The notes under the pieces are model-generated. The model saw nothing but the letters and a program-made list of their open reading frames with translations, ran no database searches and was not told the DNA's origin. A stretch of DNA of 64,000 bases from Gnetum montanum. Its lineage: Eukaryota; Streptophyta; Gnetopsida; Gnetales; Gnetaceae. Shown piece after piece: positions 1 through 10,661 of the stretch (positions within the stretch are counted from its first letter, which is position 1; each line of letters starts with the position of its first letter). A program made the position numbers and the translations under genes. Location: positions 169,202-233,201 of the forward strand of contig MNCI01003644.1 in assembly GCA_015680685.1 (NCBI GenBank), read 5' to 3'.

Positions 1-812
1 GGCATGAGCCTGCTTTGGGGAGGACCCACTAACATTCCTATTTGGAACATTAGTTACCTTCTTTTCCTTAACATTTTGCAATTAATTTTATTTTTGTTCA
101 TTTCCATCTTAACATCCATTTCACTGATGCCATCGTTGTCCCTTTTTACCTATCTTTCTTACTCCTTTTCTTTCTCCATTCTAATGCTACCAGAGGTTCG
201 TGATTAGTCATGGGGGTACGGGGCCTACTTTTTTCAATTTTTCTCGTAAGCCCCGGATTTTTTCATTTTTTCTCCTTAACCCCTACATCTTCGGTAGTCA
301 TCATCTACATTTTTCCAGATCCATATCAGCCATACCACAACCTAGCCAATGAACCTAAATCGAAGCAAGGTATTATTTACTTAATGATTCAATTACCCTT
401 GCTAATATATGATTGTGTTGTGTGTGCAGATGGCAATCATACAACAACAGATTGGACCTGGAGCAAACACTTGGAATGGGTAGCGCTGAAGCAGCTATGC
501 AAGGAGTAGAATGGATAATGCGCTTACAGATGAATAACGGAAGGCGCAATCTAGGTGTTGGCAGCAGCAAGACTCTTCTCTCTTCTTCTCTTCTATTCCC
601 TCTCCTCTTTTCTCTCAACTGCCAAATGTGGCCGGATGTCATTGTAATAAGGTGTTCACCCTTGTTGTCATGAACACCTGTTGTGTCAAGTCTTGTAATA
701 AGGAGCCGTTCACATGTCATTCCATTAGTTCCATTTCCCCTCAATAATTCCATACCTACCTGATATCATTGTAAGGAACTCGAGGACGAGTTTTCATTCA
801 GTCATGGGGGTA
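1..812 (+). mobile_element. 3' internal region of a Ty3/gypsy (Athila/Tat-like) element, truncated by window start
   Basis: This stretch matches, in order, the DNA just upstream of the 3' LTR in elements C (23824-24612) and D (44436-45206): the 'gcatgagcctgctttggggaggacccac' block at 1-30, the 'ggaggttcg' block near 193, the 'cttcggtagtc' block near 288, a block around 413-480 starting 'tgtgtgcagatgg', and the final 'ggaactcgaggacgag' block before the LTR. PPT-like G-runs sit at 204-217 and 798-812. The second abuts the LTR and is the working polypurine tract position. No intact ORF is present. The short ORFs here also occur, broken differently, in the sister copies, so I treat the region as non-coding 3' UTR. 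Confidence 0.85.
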
Positions 813-1693
813 TGATGAGATGCAGATTGCACAAGCCGCGATGTTGCATCCCCTGTGATATCGCGTACGCGATATCGCGGTCCACTGCCAAATCTATAAA
901 TAAGAGGCGACACTCCCTTCATTTCCCACTCCTGGCTAGAAGTAGCAAAGCTCTGGCAGTTTGAACACTCCAGAGTTAGATTAATTTCCATGTTCCCGCA
1001 GTAGGAGTCCTAGAGTAAATGGCTCTTTATTCGAGCAACTTTGTAACCTGAACACAAGTTGTGTATGGCAATAAAGATGAACTTGATTGGATAAACCTTG
1101 TAGTACATGGTTTTATTTATTGTTATTTATTGCTTTTCTAGTGCGCACGAGTACAACTTGATTATGAGCATTGTGACTGCTTGGTAACCCAGTAGCATAT
1201 TCCAAGATCTACACTTGGTAATTCCAGTAGTAGTACAATGTGTACGGCTAGTCAAGGAATCGGCTACTTATCACACTTAAGCTAAATAGGTGCCTCAGTA
1301 CGACCACTTCAAGCACTTGCATTACGTGTGGTGATCCCAGTAACGATTAGCGTTTGGTAGCCACAGTTGCATAGTTCAGGGTGTGTCCGGTAAGTGGGAA
1401 CGGATGCTGACGCTAGTTAATTTAGACTTCGGACATTAGTTAGAGTTAGTTAGTTTCTCAACCCTTTCCCTCATAGCTTAGGAGATAAACTGAAAAATAC
1501 CAAAAAAATCATATACCTCAGACTTGCTTAACCATACACCGTGACACATACAAGCAAGCCTGGGAAGATAACAAACGATTAACCCCAAGCGTTCCTTGTG
1601 GCATTAAGGCATTTAGTCTGCGGAGTTCGACCGGATCACGCGTACACGCTCGTATGTGTATGGTTGAGTGTAGGGGTACCTCACCACTCATCA
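813..1693 (+). repeat. LTR (family 1, long variant)
   Basis: It starts TGATGAGA and ends CACTCATCA. U3 carries the GCGATATCGC palindromes (855-880), a TATA box CTATAAATA (about 894-902) and an AATAAA poly(A) signal (1070-1075). At 881 bp it is longer than the 751-811 bp family 1 LTRs of C, D and the solo copies, because of extra R/U5 sequence (about 1150-1300) shared with the E LTR. Upstream lies a 3' UTR plus PPT, which makes this a 3' LTR. Downstream it runs straight into mid-gag with no PBS, so it also occupies the 5' LTR position of body A. Confidence 0.88.
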
Positions 1694-2930
1694 CTCATCA
1701 AAGAAGTAGAAAGCTGGTACCAGTCCTTAGAGGTGGAATCAATCTATAGATGGAGTACGATGCTCAAACTATTCAATGACAAGTATCAAACATACTCCCA
1801 AGTGTCCAATCTGAGAAGGCACATCTAAGGTTTGAAGTAAGGAACACATGAGCCCTTGGATGCCACCATGTGTAGATATTATTCCTTATTACATCGATGC
1901 CACGGCCATGATTACTCTTGGTAGGAACAACTTTAGATGGACTTTACTCTAAAACAAGGAGAACTCATGGCATCTATGCCCAAGGAAGACTATTAGAATT
2001 AAGAGCCCATCAGATTAAAAGGTTGATTAAGCAAGTAACAAAAGAAGAAGGAGAGTTGAGGAAATCCAAAAGTGTAGAAGAATACAACTGAGATCCTTCC
2101 ATTCACAAGAGGAAGATTCAATTTTATGATAGTAAGAAGGAATCATCACTTGATGAGGTGGTGAATTAAAAACCCTTGCTAATTCAAAAATTTACCCCTA
2201 AAATTTTAGCTAAGGTAGATCAGTTGTAGGACTCTATAAATAGTAGATTTCAAGTTGTTCTTAAAATTGCTGAAGAATCTAAAGAACAAAGTAGTGATTA
2301 TGACTGCAAGAGGTAAAAGGAAGCTGAGTGTGCTAATTAAAGGGGTAAGGGCAAGATTACTATAGTAGAGGAAGTTGTAGAAACTAAATTAGATGATGAT
2401 GATGGATGTGACATTTGCCAATATGAACATCTTAAGGGATGTTGCCCTATCATGTCACACTTACAAGAGTCTAGGGTGTATGCTTTGAATCCATGACTAG
2501 CAAAAAGACAAACACCCAAAAGATTATCTTATTCTCAAGGTAATCCTAGGTAGTTCCATCAACAACAACAATATTATCCAAGTGGAACTCCACCACAACT
2601 GTATGAGTAGTATCAATAGTGGTAGTAACCACAATCATGGGCACTGCCACCACCAAGGCAACAATACCCTTACAAACAACTAGATTCATATGGGTATTAT
2701 GGTCAACAACCACTATTTCCACATGACTCTTCAAATCATGTTTCTCCTTTCCAACATCACTACTATCTTCTTAAATACTATAGAACTCATTCTTCACATT
2801 CCAGGAGGGATACCACATTTCATCCTTATCCTTCTATTCCTCCACCCTCAATGGAGGAACCATTCATCTAGGATGAACTTCCAACCCAACCGCAGCAACA
2901 CAATGCTACCATGACCATCAATCTAAAACT
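1694..2930 (+). pseudogene. gag: Degenerate gag of element A (N-terminal part missing)
   Basis: Similarity to the other gags in the window begins abruptly inside the retrotransposon gag core (IKEVESWYQSLEVESI, then STMLKLFNDKYQTYSQVSNLR). The upstream gag half, leader and PBS are gone. About 1.2 kb is missing relative to element D, and the join lies on a repeated CTCATCA. Further along are a charged KEEGEL segment (about 2045), a CDIC...H...C...H zinc-knuckle-like motif (2407-2465) and a Q/P/Y-rich tail. Many stops and at least one frameshift are present. Gag would form the virus-like particle; this copy cannot be translated. Confidence 0.85.
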
Positions 2931-3059
2931 AGCTAATCAACTGAGTGGTTTAGAACCTCATACTCGTAAAAGACCATTTTTTTTATCTAACAATCCCACT
3001 AAGCCCTCACAGACTTAGGCAGCTAGTCACCCCCCTCTTTCCTTATCCTGTACAAATCA

Positions 3060-3640
3060 TTCAATCATGAACACTACAAACCAAATGCTATCTAAAATCC
3101 ATGCTATTATGCTCACTCATGTCATATTTAATTGGATCTAGGCTGGCAATCTTCCTAGGAAATTAGCTAGTCTTGGGAGTCCTCTTATCTATTTACAAAT
3201 TGCTAGAAATAAACCATGTAAAGCTCTTTTTGATTCAGGTGTCGGTGTTAACCTAATTTCTCATGAGATGTATACTGCTTGAAACCTATGACCTCTCAAG
3301 AAGAGAAATATTTGATTGAAATTGGTAGACCAATCCATTACTGTTCAATTGGGACTAGTAGAAGACATTGTGACCACTATCTATGGGTGGTCTTATCCTA
3401 CTAATTTCCTAGTAGCCAAGATTGAGAACTGCAAAGAGAACTTCCCAATCATTATGGGAAGGGCATGGCTAAGCACTATTGATGCAAAAATGGGCATCAG
3501 AGATCTTTCCTTAGAAATATCTAAGAACATGCATTTGGAAAGATCAAGAAGAAGCAAGTTCCATGCATTGCGTATAGCGATAGAGGGTGCAATTACATGC
3601 AGAAACTCTAGTTCATGAAAAAAAACATCTATTTCTACAT
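3060..3640 (+). pseudogene. Degenerate aspartic protease of element A
   Basis: The reading frame gives KALFDSGVGVNLIS at about 3213-3260, the retropepsin active-site loop with D-S-G kept. It continues through GWSYPTNFLVAKI, and FPIIMGRAWLSTIDA is the flap-to-C-terminal part (around 3440-3490). Two in-frame stops split the domain near 3280-3320. It lies between gag and RT as expected for a gypsy polyprotein and would cleave Gag-Pol if intact. The segment to about 3780 resembles the PR-RT linker of element F. Confidence 0.85.
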
Positions 3641-3799
3641 GTAGGTAGTGTGCACATGAAGTAGTTATTCAAAGGTGTCTATACATAGCAGCCACAAAAC
3701 TAGAGGGCACCCAGTGACTAACCACTGACTTTGAAAATAACACAATGTGAATGGAACCTACTAAGAGCCTAAAATGTGCTTATGTCGTAGGCATGGATG

Positions 3800-5400
3800 A
3801 ACTAAAGTAACTTCATTACCAACTCTCTAGTGATGAAAATGATGATATCAATTGGGAAGAGTTGGATATCCCTAATAATTTCAAACAAGAGCGCCTAGAG
3901 TTGAAAACTCTACCTATCAACCTAGAATATGCATTCTTGAAAAATGGCAAGTTAATCATACTTAATGTCAAACTTGCTCCTAAGAAAAAAGCAAAACTAT
4001 TAAAAGTAATCAATATATGGCCAATGACCTTTTCCTACTCATATCTTGAACTCACTGGAATTGATCCATGGATATGTTAGCACCACATTTATACTGATCT
4101 AACCATAAAGCCAAGGAGGTAACCACAATGATGGTTGAACCCAAAATTAAAGTAGGTCATCAATGAGGAGATTAAGAAACTCCTCAAAGCATGGTTCATC
4201 TACCCCATTGTGAATAGTGAGTGGGTTAGCCCACTCATGATATTGCTAAAGAATGATGGAAAATGGTGAGTTTGTATCGACTTCAAGATGTTAAACATGA
4301 TAACATTCAAAGATTATTTTTCATTGCCATTTGTTGATCAGGTGTTGGATACTATATCTAGGTATTGTTATTATAGTTTTCTAGATGGTTATAGTGGCTA
4401 TAACCAAATCCAAATTACACCAAAAGACCAAGCCAAAACAACATTCATGAGTCCTTAGGGAACTTTCACATATTGCAATATGCCTTTTGGTCTGTGTAAT
4501 GCTCTTGCCAGTTTCCAACACCTCATCTTAAGAATCTTTTAGCAATAGATTGGTAGTGGAGTAGAAGCCTTTATGGATGAATTCTCCACTTATGGCACTA
4601 CATTCGAGCAAGCCTTGGACCACCTTGAGCAAGTACTAAAAATATGTGTGGAAATAAACCTATAACTCAATTGGCAAAAGAGCCATCTCATGGTCCAATA
4701 AGGCATTATATTGGAGCACAAAATTTCGTAGGAAGGGATTAAGGTAGACCCTAAAAAAATAAGGATCATCTAAGAAATCACCCATCAACTAGAAACTATA
4801 AAAGATGTTTAGTCATTTCTTGGACACATCGGTTACTATTAGTAATTTATAGAGAATTTCTCTAAGATTGTAAAATTTTTGGTCAAACTGACAAAGAAGG
4901 ATGCTCCATTTGTTTGGACCATTGGATGTGAACATGCATTTTAATAGTTGAAGGAAAAACTCATAGAAAATCTAGTTCTACAAGCACCAAATTAGTCCAA
5001 ATCATTTCATATCATGATGAATGCATCTAATTATGCCTTGGGATCTATGCTTATGCAATTGAATGACCGAAAATGTCCATATTATATCCGCTATGCAAAC
5101 CAAAGCATTATGAGTGTGTAGCTCAATTACACCACCACAGAGAAAGAACTGATGGTAGTGGTGTATGCTCTAGAAAATTTTAGGCACTATGTGCCATGAT
5201 ATAAAGTGTTTGTTCACATTGACAATAGTGCCATCTACTTCCTAATGCATAAGCCAATGGTAAGCCCCTATGTCATACAGTGGCTTGTGATTTGACAGGA
5301 ATTTGATCTCATGATGGTAGATCGAAAGGGAACTAAGAATGTGATCATTGACCATCTCTCTTGGTTACGATGGGATGAAAAGGAGGAAAGCCCTTTATGA
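3800..5400 (+). pseudogene. pol: Degenerate reverse transcriptase and RNase H of element A
   Basis: RT is recognisable by W-VCIDFKMLN (about 4262), FLDGYSGYNQIQI (about 4380-4420) and MPFGLCNA (about 4480). The catalytic box reads FMDEFSTYG instead of FMDDF (about 4572), so a catalytic aspartate has become glutamate. RNase H follows, with DAS-equivalent NASNYALGSML (about 5020), TTTEKELMVVVYALE (about 5130) and HIDNSAIYFL (about 5217). About 15 in-frame stops are visible, many consistent with C-to-T or G-to-A changes at CAA, CAG or TGG codons. The YNQI variant of the RT core is typical of the Tat/Athila group. This is the only copy in the window with RNase H. Confidence 0.88.
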
Positions 5401-6480
5401 TTAATTCCCAAATGAACTCATCTTTTCTAATGCAATTAATGAACAACTGCACATAGAATCCAAATGGTATGATGTCATCCTCACTTACTTTCTTACTCAA
5501 GAAATGCCATAAGATCTAGACTATAGAATGAAACAATAATTTCTTCATTTGGCTAAGCACTTCATAAAAATCAACAAACATCTTTACAAGGTGTGCACCA
5601 ATGGCTTAGTTCATTGGTATGTTCATGATGCAAATCAATTGCACATTCTCCAAGATGCTCATGAAGGCCCTTGCAAAGGCCACTATGGAAACTAATGCAT
5701 AGCCATAAAAATCCTAATGGTAGGATACTATTGACCCACAATCCTTAGGGATGCCCACTAATTTATCTGATCCTATGAATGCTATCAATAAGATGGTGGG
5801 ATGGCTGCATGAATGGAGGATCCTTAACAGTGGATTTAACCACTAGAACCCTTTGACATATGGGGCATAGATTTCATGGGTCCCATCACACCCATGTGCA
5901 ATAGAAATGCCTATATTATTGTAGATGTTGACTAATGTACCAAATGGGTTAAAGCATCAACCATCATTGATTGAACATCATCTACTATTTCTTGATTTGT
6001 ACAACAACACATTGTAAGTAGGTTTGGGATGCCATGTGCACTAATTTTTGACAATGGAACACACTTCATAGGCACCACTTTTTGGAAACTCTTGCAACAC
6101 TTTTGGGTTGAACATAAATTAACAACACCCTATTACCCCCAAGCCAATGGTCAAGTAGAGGTTAATAATAGGAAGATCACAAAGATTCTAATAAGAATTG
6201 TTAGCAAATATAGGAGAGATTGGAGCATGAAACTCAACGATGCCCTTTGGGCCTATCGCTCAACATGAAAACTCCTTATTGGCTACTCTCCCTATGAGTT
6301 GATGTACGGAAAAATTCCAATTCTCTTAATTCAATCTGAGCTCCGTACACTCTCAATAGCCTATGACCTAGACCTTGACCTAAGTTTGACACAAAAATAA
6401 AGACTAATCAATCCAAATGTGCTAGATGAAAATTGATTAGTGGCCCTATCCTTGAATGAAGTGCACAAGGCATTCAACAA
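5400..6480 (+). pseudogene. Degenerate integrase of element A
   Basis: The zinc-finger region is eroded (HEGPCKGHYG near 5660). The catalytic core shows the three acidic positions in context: DIWGIDFMGP (about 5859), IFDNGTHF (about 6043) and NGQVEVNN (about 6140). These are followed by KYRRDWSMKLNDALWAYRS and GYSPYELMYGK (6205-6310). Stops and frameshifts interrupt it. It would insert cDNA into the genome if intact. The downstream segment to about 6480 resembles the C-terminal tail of element F. Confidence 0.87.
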
Positions 6481-7319
6481 ATAATGACATAACCTAAGAA
6501 TTAGAAGGATTAAACTTCAATGTAGAGATAAGGTCCTCTACATGAGATAGAGTTCGTATGATTATTGGTCCAACCACTCACTTTGATCTTACTTAAGCAA
6601 TTATAGGATCAATCTGGGATGGTAGAAATACCAATTAGTGTGGATTGAGGAGCTTAAAATAGCATTTCTCTTCCCATTACATGTTATTCTTTATCATTTT
6701 TATTTTATTTTAAGATTTTTTTTCTTTTCCTTTCTTTATTTCTTTTCATGTTTTTTTGTCTTCTTTTTTTTTTTACTTTATTTTATCATCATTTTTTTAT
6801 TTTATGAGAAGAGGGTCTTGATGGTTCATGAGAATTATGAAAATTATTAGAGTGGCAAAACATCACATGGGGTCTTCAACTTGCATGATCATTAGAATTT
6901 ATCCCTCACTAAATAACACACACAAGTCCACAAGATCATAAACCTATTCTAACTAAGATTGATAAACATGACAATGCATGCACTTTCGTCCAATCACACT
7001 AATTAGACCCATCCAATGGTCATAAGGATCATTAATGATACACACATTTCTCACTAGTGACTAAGCACTCATCAAGGATTTTAGATCTTACACCCTAAGG
7101 AATTAACCCACCACCTACCCACAATTCTAGTAGTAGTTGCTTCAACATCTCATAGTATGAATCCTAGCTTCCCATTGAATCTAAGCTTGGTCCATTGATG
7201 ATAAATAAAGGAAAAGTATATGGATGAATTAGTTTTTATTGGAATTTCATCTATCAAGGCTTCAATTTGGATCCATTTAGCACTCTTGTATCATTATCAC
7301 ATATATAACTCATCCATCC
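6481..7319 (+). other. 3' region of element A: T-rich tract and unassigned sequence
   Basis: IN-tail remnants fade out by about 6640. A pyrimidine-rich T/C tract follows (about 6655-6810), comparable in position to the T-rich tracts that open the 3' UTRs of C (22637-22860) and D (43380-43640). After 6850 the sequence does not obviously match the 3' UTRs of the other elements. No PPT or LTR belonging to A is seen before element E begins at 7320. The long ORF across the T-tract is low complexity and not a gene. Confidence 0.6.
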
Positions 7320-8341
7320 TGATGAGTGGTGAGGTACCCCTACACTCAACCATACGAAACGAGCGTAGCACGCACGATCTGGTCGAACTTTGCAGACTAA
7401 GTGCCCACACGCCCCATGGAACACTTAGGCTTAATTGTTCGTTGTCTTCCCAAACTTACTTGTAATTGTCACAGTGTATGGTTAAGTAAGTCCAAGGTAT
7501 TTGATTTTTATAGTTTTTATGTTTTATCTCCTATGCTATTGAGGTGAAGGGTTGAGAAACTAACTCTAACTAATGAAATAAGTCTAAATTACCTAGCATC
7601 AGCATCCGTTCCCACTTACCGTACACACCCTAAACCAATGCAACCATGGCTACCAAATGCTAATCGTTGCTGGGATCACCACGCGTAACGCACCTGCTCG
7701 AAGTGGTCTTACTGAGGCACTTAACTAGGAGGAAAGAGTTGAGAAAGCTAATCTAGCCTAAGTGCGATGAGCAGCCAATTCCTTGATTATCTGTACACAT
7801 CCTGGTGCATGACTACCACTAGGATTACCAAACGCAGATCCTATATACACCACTGGGTTACCAAGTAGTCACACTGAGATGCTCATAATCAAGTTGTACT
7901 CATTCCGTGTTGCGATGAGCATCCATCCCTTAACTATCCGTACACATCCTTAGATGCTCGTAATCAAGTCTTACTCATTCTGCATTACTAGGAGATAAGG
8001 GTGAGAGAGAAAACAATAAAGAACATTAAATAAAATCCTATTCCATGCACTACAAGGTTTATCCAGGAAGTTCGCCTTTATTGCCATACACAACTTGTGT
8101 TCACGTACAATGCTACTCGAATAAAGATCCGTTCACTTTAGGACTCCTACTACGGGCACATGGAAAATATTCTATCTCTGGAGTGATCAATCTGCTAGAG
8201 TTTCCCTACTTCTATCCTAGGATGAGGAAACAAGGGAGAGCAGCCTCTTATTTATAGATATTGTGGCGCACCGTGATATCGTGTACGCGATATCGTAGGG
8301 GAAGATGCGATATCGCGGCCTATACGAATCGTGTCTCATCA
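7320..8341 (-). repeat. 3' LTR of element E
   Basis: It begins TGATGAGTGGTGAGGTACCCC on the plus strand and ends TCTCATCA, beside the reverse-complemented PPT (TACCCCCATGACT, 8342-8354). At 1022 bp it is the longest LTR here. The R/U5 part holds an imperfect duplication: a block starting ATGCTCATAATCAAGT at about 7879 recurs at about 7951 as ATGCTCGTAATCAAGT. GATATCG palindromes lie at 8270-8320, and the TATA box (reverse TTTATAG) is near 8250. Confidence 0.9.
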
Positions 8342-9316
8342 TACCCCCATGACTAAATGAAAACTCATCCTCGAGTTCCTTATAAAATATTGGGAAGGTA
8401 TGGGATTATTGAGGTGAATGGAACTAATGGGATGACATGTGAACGGATCATTATTACAAGACTTGACAAAACTGGTGTTCACGACAACAAGGGTGAACAC
8501 CTTATTACATTGACATCAGGCCTTAGTTGGCAACTCAGAAAGAGAAAGAGAAAGAAGTGTTGCTACTGCCAACTCCAAGATTGCACCTTCCATTGTCCAT
8601 CCGTAAGCATGCCATCGATCTTGCTCCTTGCATAGCTGCTTCCAGCACGGCTCCATTCCAAGTGTTTGCTCCAGATCCAATCCGTTGTTGTATGATCACC
8701 ATCTGTACACACAACACAATCATATATTAGCAAGGGTAAATAAATCATCATGTAATTAATACCTTGCTTCGGTGTAGGTCCATTGGCTAGGTTGTGGTAT
8801 GACTAATTGTGGATCTGGGGATGTATTAATGATCACTACCGAAGGTGTNAATGTCAGTGGGTCCTCCCCAAAGCAGGTTCATGCCCTTAATGCCCTAACA
8901 AACCCACATTCAAAGAGTTCGTAGGCTCTAGGAATGTCAATTGGAACAAGAGTTAAAGTCTTAACCACAAGAATTTACCAAAAAGAAAACAATGTATCAA
9001 CCAAAATATATACACTAATGATACAACTGGAAATGAGGTGAACAATGGAGAGAAGGGTGAAGAGAAGAGAATGGTATGGAGTCCCAAGAACAAGATGGTG
9101 TACAACCCCTTGTGTGTTTCATGATTAATGTGACTTGGCAAATCTCATTCCAACTCTGGCCTTAAACCAACCACATCCAGTGACTTCGCATCAATGCATT
9201 CGACCAAACCATCCTCTTGAAGTAACAAGAATGCACTTCCAAAGAGTCACCACCATTCCGATGAAACAAAGGAGAGAATGGGAAGCAAGAAGGGCCTTAG
9301 TTAGAGGGAACACTTT

Positions 9317-9549
9317 TGGTTCCATACTTCTAGCCTAGGATGAGGAAACAAGGGAGAGCCGCCTCTTATTTATAGATATTTTGGCACATCGTGATATCGC
9401 GTACGTGATATCGCAGGGGAAGACACGATATCGCGTACACGATATCACGAGGGATGCAATATCGCGACAGCCGCAATATCGCATCAATATCGTGACGGCC
9501 GCGATATCACGTATGCGATATCGCAGCCTATGCGAATCGCGTCTCATCA
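9317..9549 (-). repeat. 5' LTR remnant of element E (U3 only) with expanded GATATCG array
   Basis: About 150 bp of near-continuous GATATCG-type palindromes (9390-9530) sit between the TATA-side sequence 'cctcttatttatagatatt' and the terminal TCTCATCA. The array is about three times longer than in the 3' LTR of the same element. The left boundary (about 9317) is where similarity to U3 stops and 3' UTR sequence begins. Confidence 0.85.
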
Positions 9550-9554
9550 CATCC

Positions 9555-10360
9555 ACCATTAGCTTATCAAGTGATTATTCATAAAGTACATTAATTAATA
9601 TTTCACATATATAGAAAATACACTCAAAAGTAATATTAAACTAAAAGAATAAGAAAAATAGAGAATGATATATTGTTAATTAAAAAAACATATCAAACAA
9701 ACAAAAAATCAAATCATACTATACTACTGAAGCCATTATGTAGAGGACTCTTCCATCATCACTAAGTTTAAGGTAGGTACCTGATAAGCTCCTTGTTATA
9801 CTTGTTGTTTCAAAGCATACCCTTAATGGTTCCATTTCTTTGAAGATAATGATGGAGAAGGGGATGAACATAGATCCTCATAGATAATTGTGTTTTTCTT
9901 TCTCTTATAAAATTTTTTTATCTATAAGATGATGAATTTCATGCCATGGAAAGAACATGATTATTGTGGTATTGCTCAATAGAGTATAATGATGGAAAAT
10001 AAGGGTAGTACCCTACATTAGGAAATTAGACATATTCCAACTATGACTGCTTTAAAATTCCCTCCTATAATGATATAGAAGGCCATGATGAACATTGCTA
10101 GACTTGTGGCCACTAAGTTAGTTATGGTGGATATGGCCAATATTTATGGGATATTTCATGAGGTATGTGGTTCGTGGTGTACTAGGTTTTCATGATATGA
10201 GGAAGGATGACATAAGGAAGATTATTGAAATGTATAGGGTGCACTTCAATGTTTAGGTTTCTATTCTTGTTGAAGTTGTGGTTGAAAAAATGGACCACAA
10301 AGGAAAGGAATTTAATCATGGTAAGTTACAACAACTTTTAGATGATGACATTGTTGAGGG
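9555..10360. other. AT-rich unassigned DNA
   Basis: Nothing coding is supported. It may be the continuation of element A beyond the E insertion, since E split something here, but I could not match it to another copy. Around 10140-10330 one plus frame gives a charged peptide, too weak to name. Confidence 0.4.
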
Positions 10361-10498
10361 GAGGGGTGTTGAAACCTTGAAAGAAATGTAATATAGTTTA
10401 ATTAGGACTTTATAACTCAACATTGCTCACCAGTATTCAATCCATAACTTGGAGCTTTCAAATCAAGGGTCTTACCAATAGGCTAACAACTCATTATT
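10361..10498 (-). mobile_element. tRNA-derived SINE, minus copy
   Basis: The reverse complement runs AATGAGTTGTTAGCCTATTGGTA... through a B-box-like region to TTTCAAGGTTTCAACACCCC. This matches the two plus copies at 53316 and 53713 over about 140 bp. It lies head to head with the plus SINE that starts about 20 bp away. I did not identify its own TSD, probably because the second SINE landed at its head. Confidence 0.75.
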
Positions 10499-10518
10499 AC
10501 TAAAATGACTACACTAAT

Positions 10519-10651
10519 AATGAGGTGTTAGCTTAGTGGTATAGGTCTTGGCCTAGTAACCCAACTTCATAGGTTTGATTCTACTAGGTAACATTGAGTT
10601 ATAAACCTCTATAAATCTTGGGTCACTTATTTTAGGTTCTAACACCACCTA
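10519..10651 (+). mobile_element. tRNA-derived SINE, plus copy
   Basis: It begins AATGAGGTGTTAGCTTAGTGGTATAGG, with a pol III A box (TTAGCTTAGTGGT) and a B box near 10570 (TAGGTTTGATTCTA). It ends TTCTAACACCACC. The 10-mer ACTAAAATGA occurs on both sides (10499-10508 and 10652-10661), with weaker matching further in, consistent with a decayed TSD. SINEs of this type carry no protein and use LINE machinery. Confidence 0.8.
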
Positions 10652-10661
10652 ACTAAAATGA

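Larger units (their letters stand above)
7320..9549 (-). mobile_element. Element E: internally deleted family 1 retrotransposon with 5-bp TSD
   Basis: It is flanked by a perfect direct repeat CATCC (7315-7319 and 9550-9554). On the minus strand the order is a U3-only piece of the 5' LTR (9549 to about 9317), 3' UTR (9316-8342), PPT and a complete 3' LTR (8341-7320). The rest of the 5' LTR, PBS, gag and pol are missing, yet both outer ends and the TSD survive, so the deletion followed insertion. A single N lies at 8849. Confidence 0.9.

Noticed and set aside
413-673. ORFs around 373-753 in the 3' UTR
   Set aside because: The corresponding sequence in C, D, E and F is broken by different stops and shifts, so there is no sign of protein-level conservation.
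9390-9530. GATATCG repeats as a CRISPR-like or satellite array
   Set aside because: The units are short palindromes inside LTR U3 of a plant retrotransposon, with no regular spacers; they recur at the same LTR position elsewhere.
10140-10330. Possible start of an L1 endonuclease on the plus strand (VRGVLGFHDMRKDDIRK)
   Set aside because: Only a loose resemblance to the N-terminal L1 endonuclease motif; one short segment without downstream catalytic motifs.
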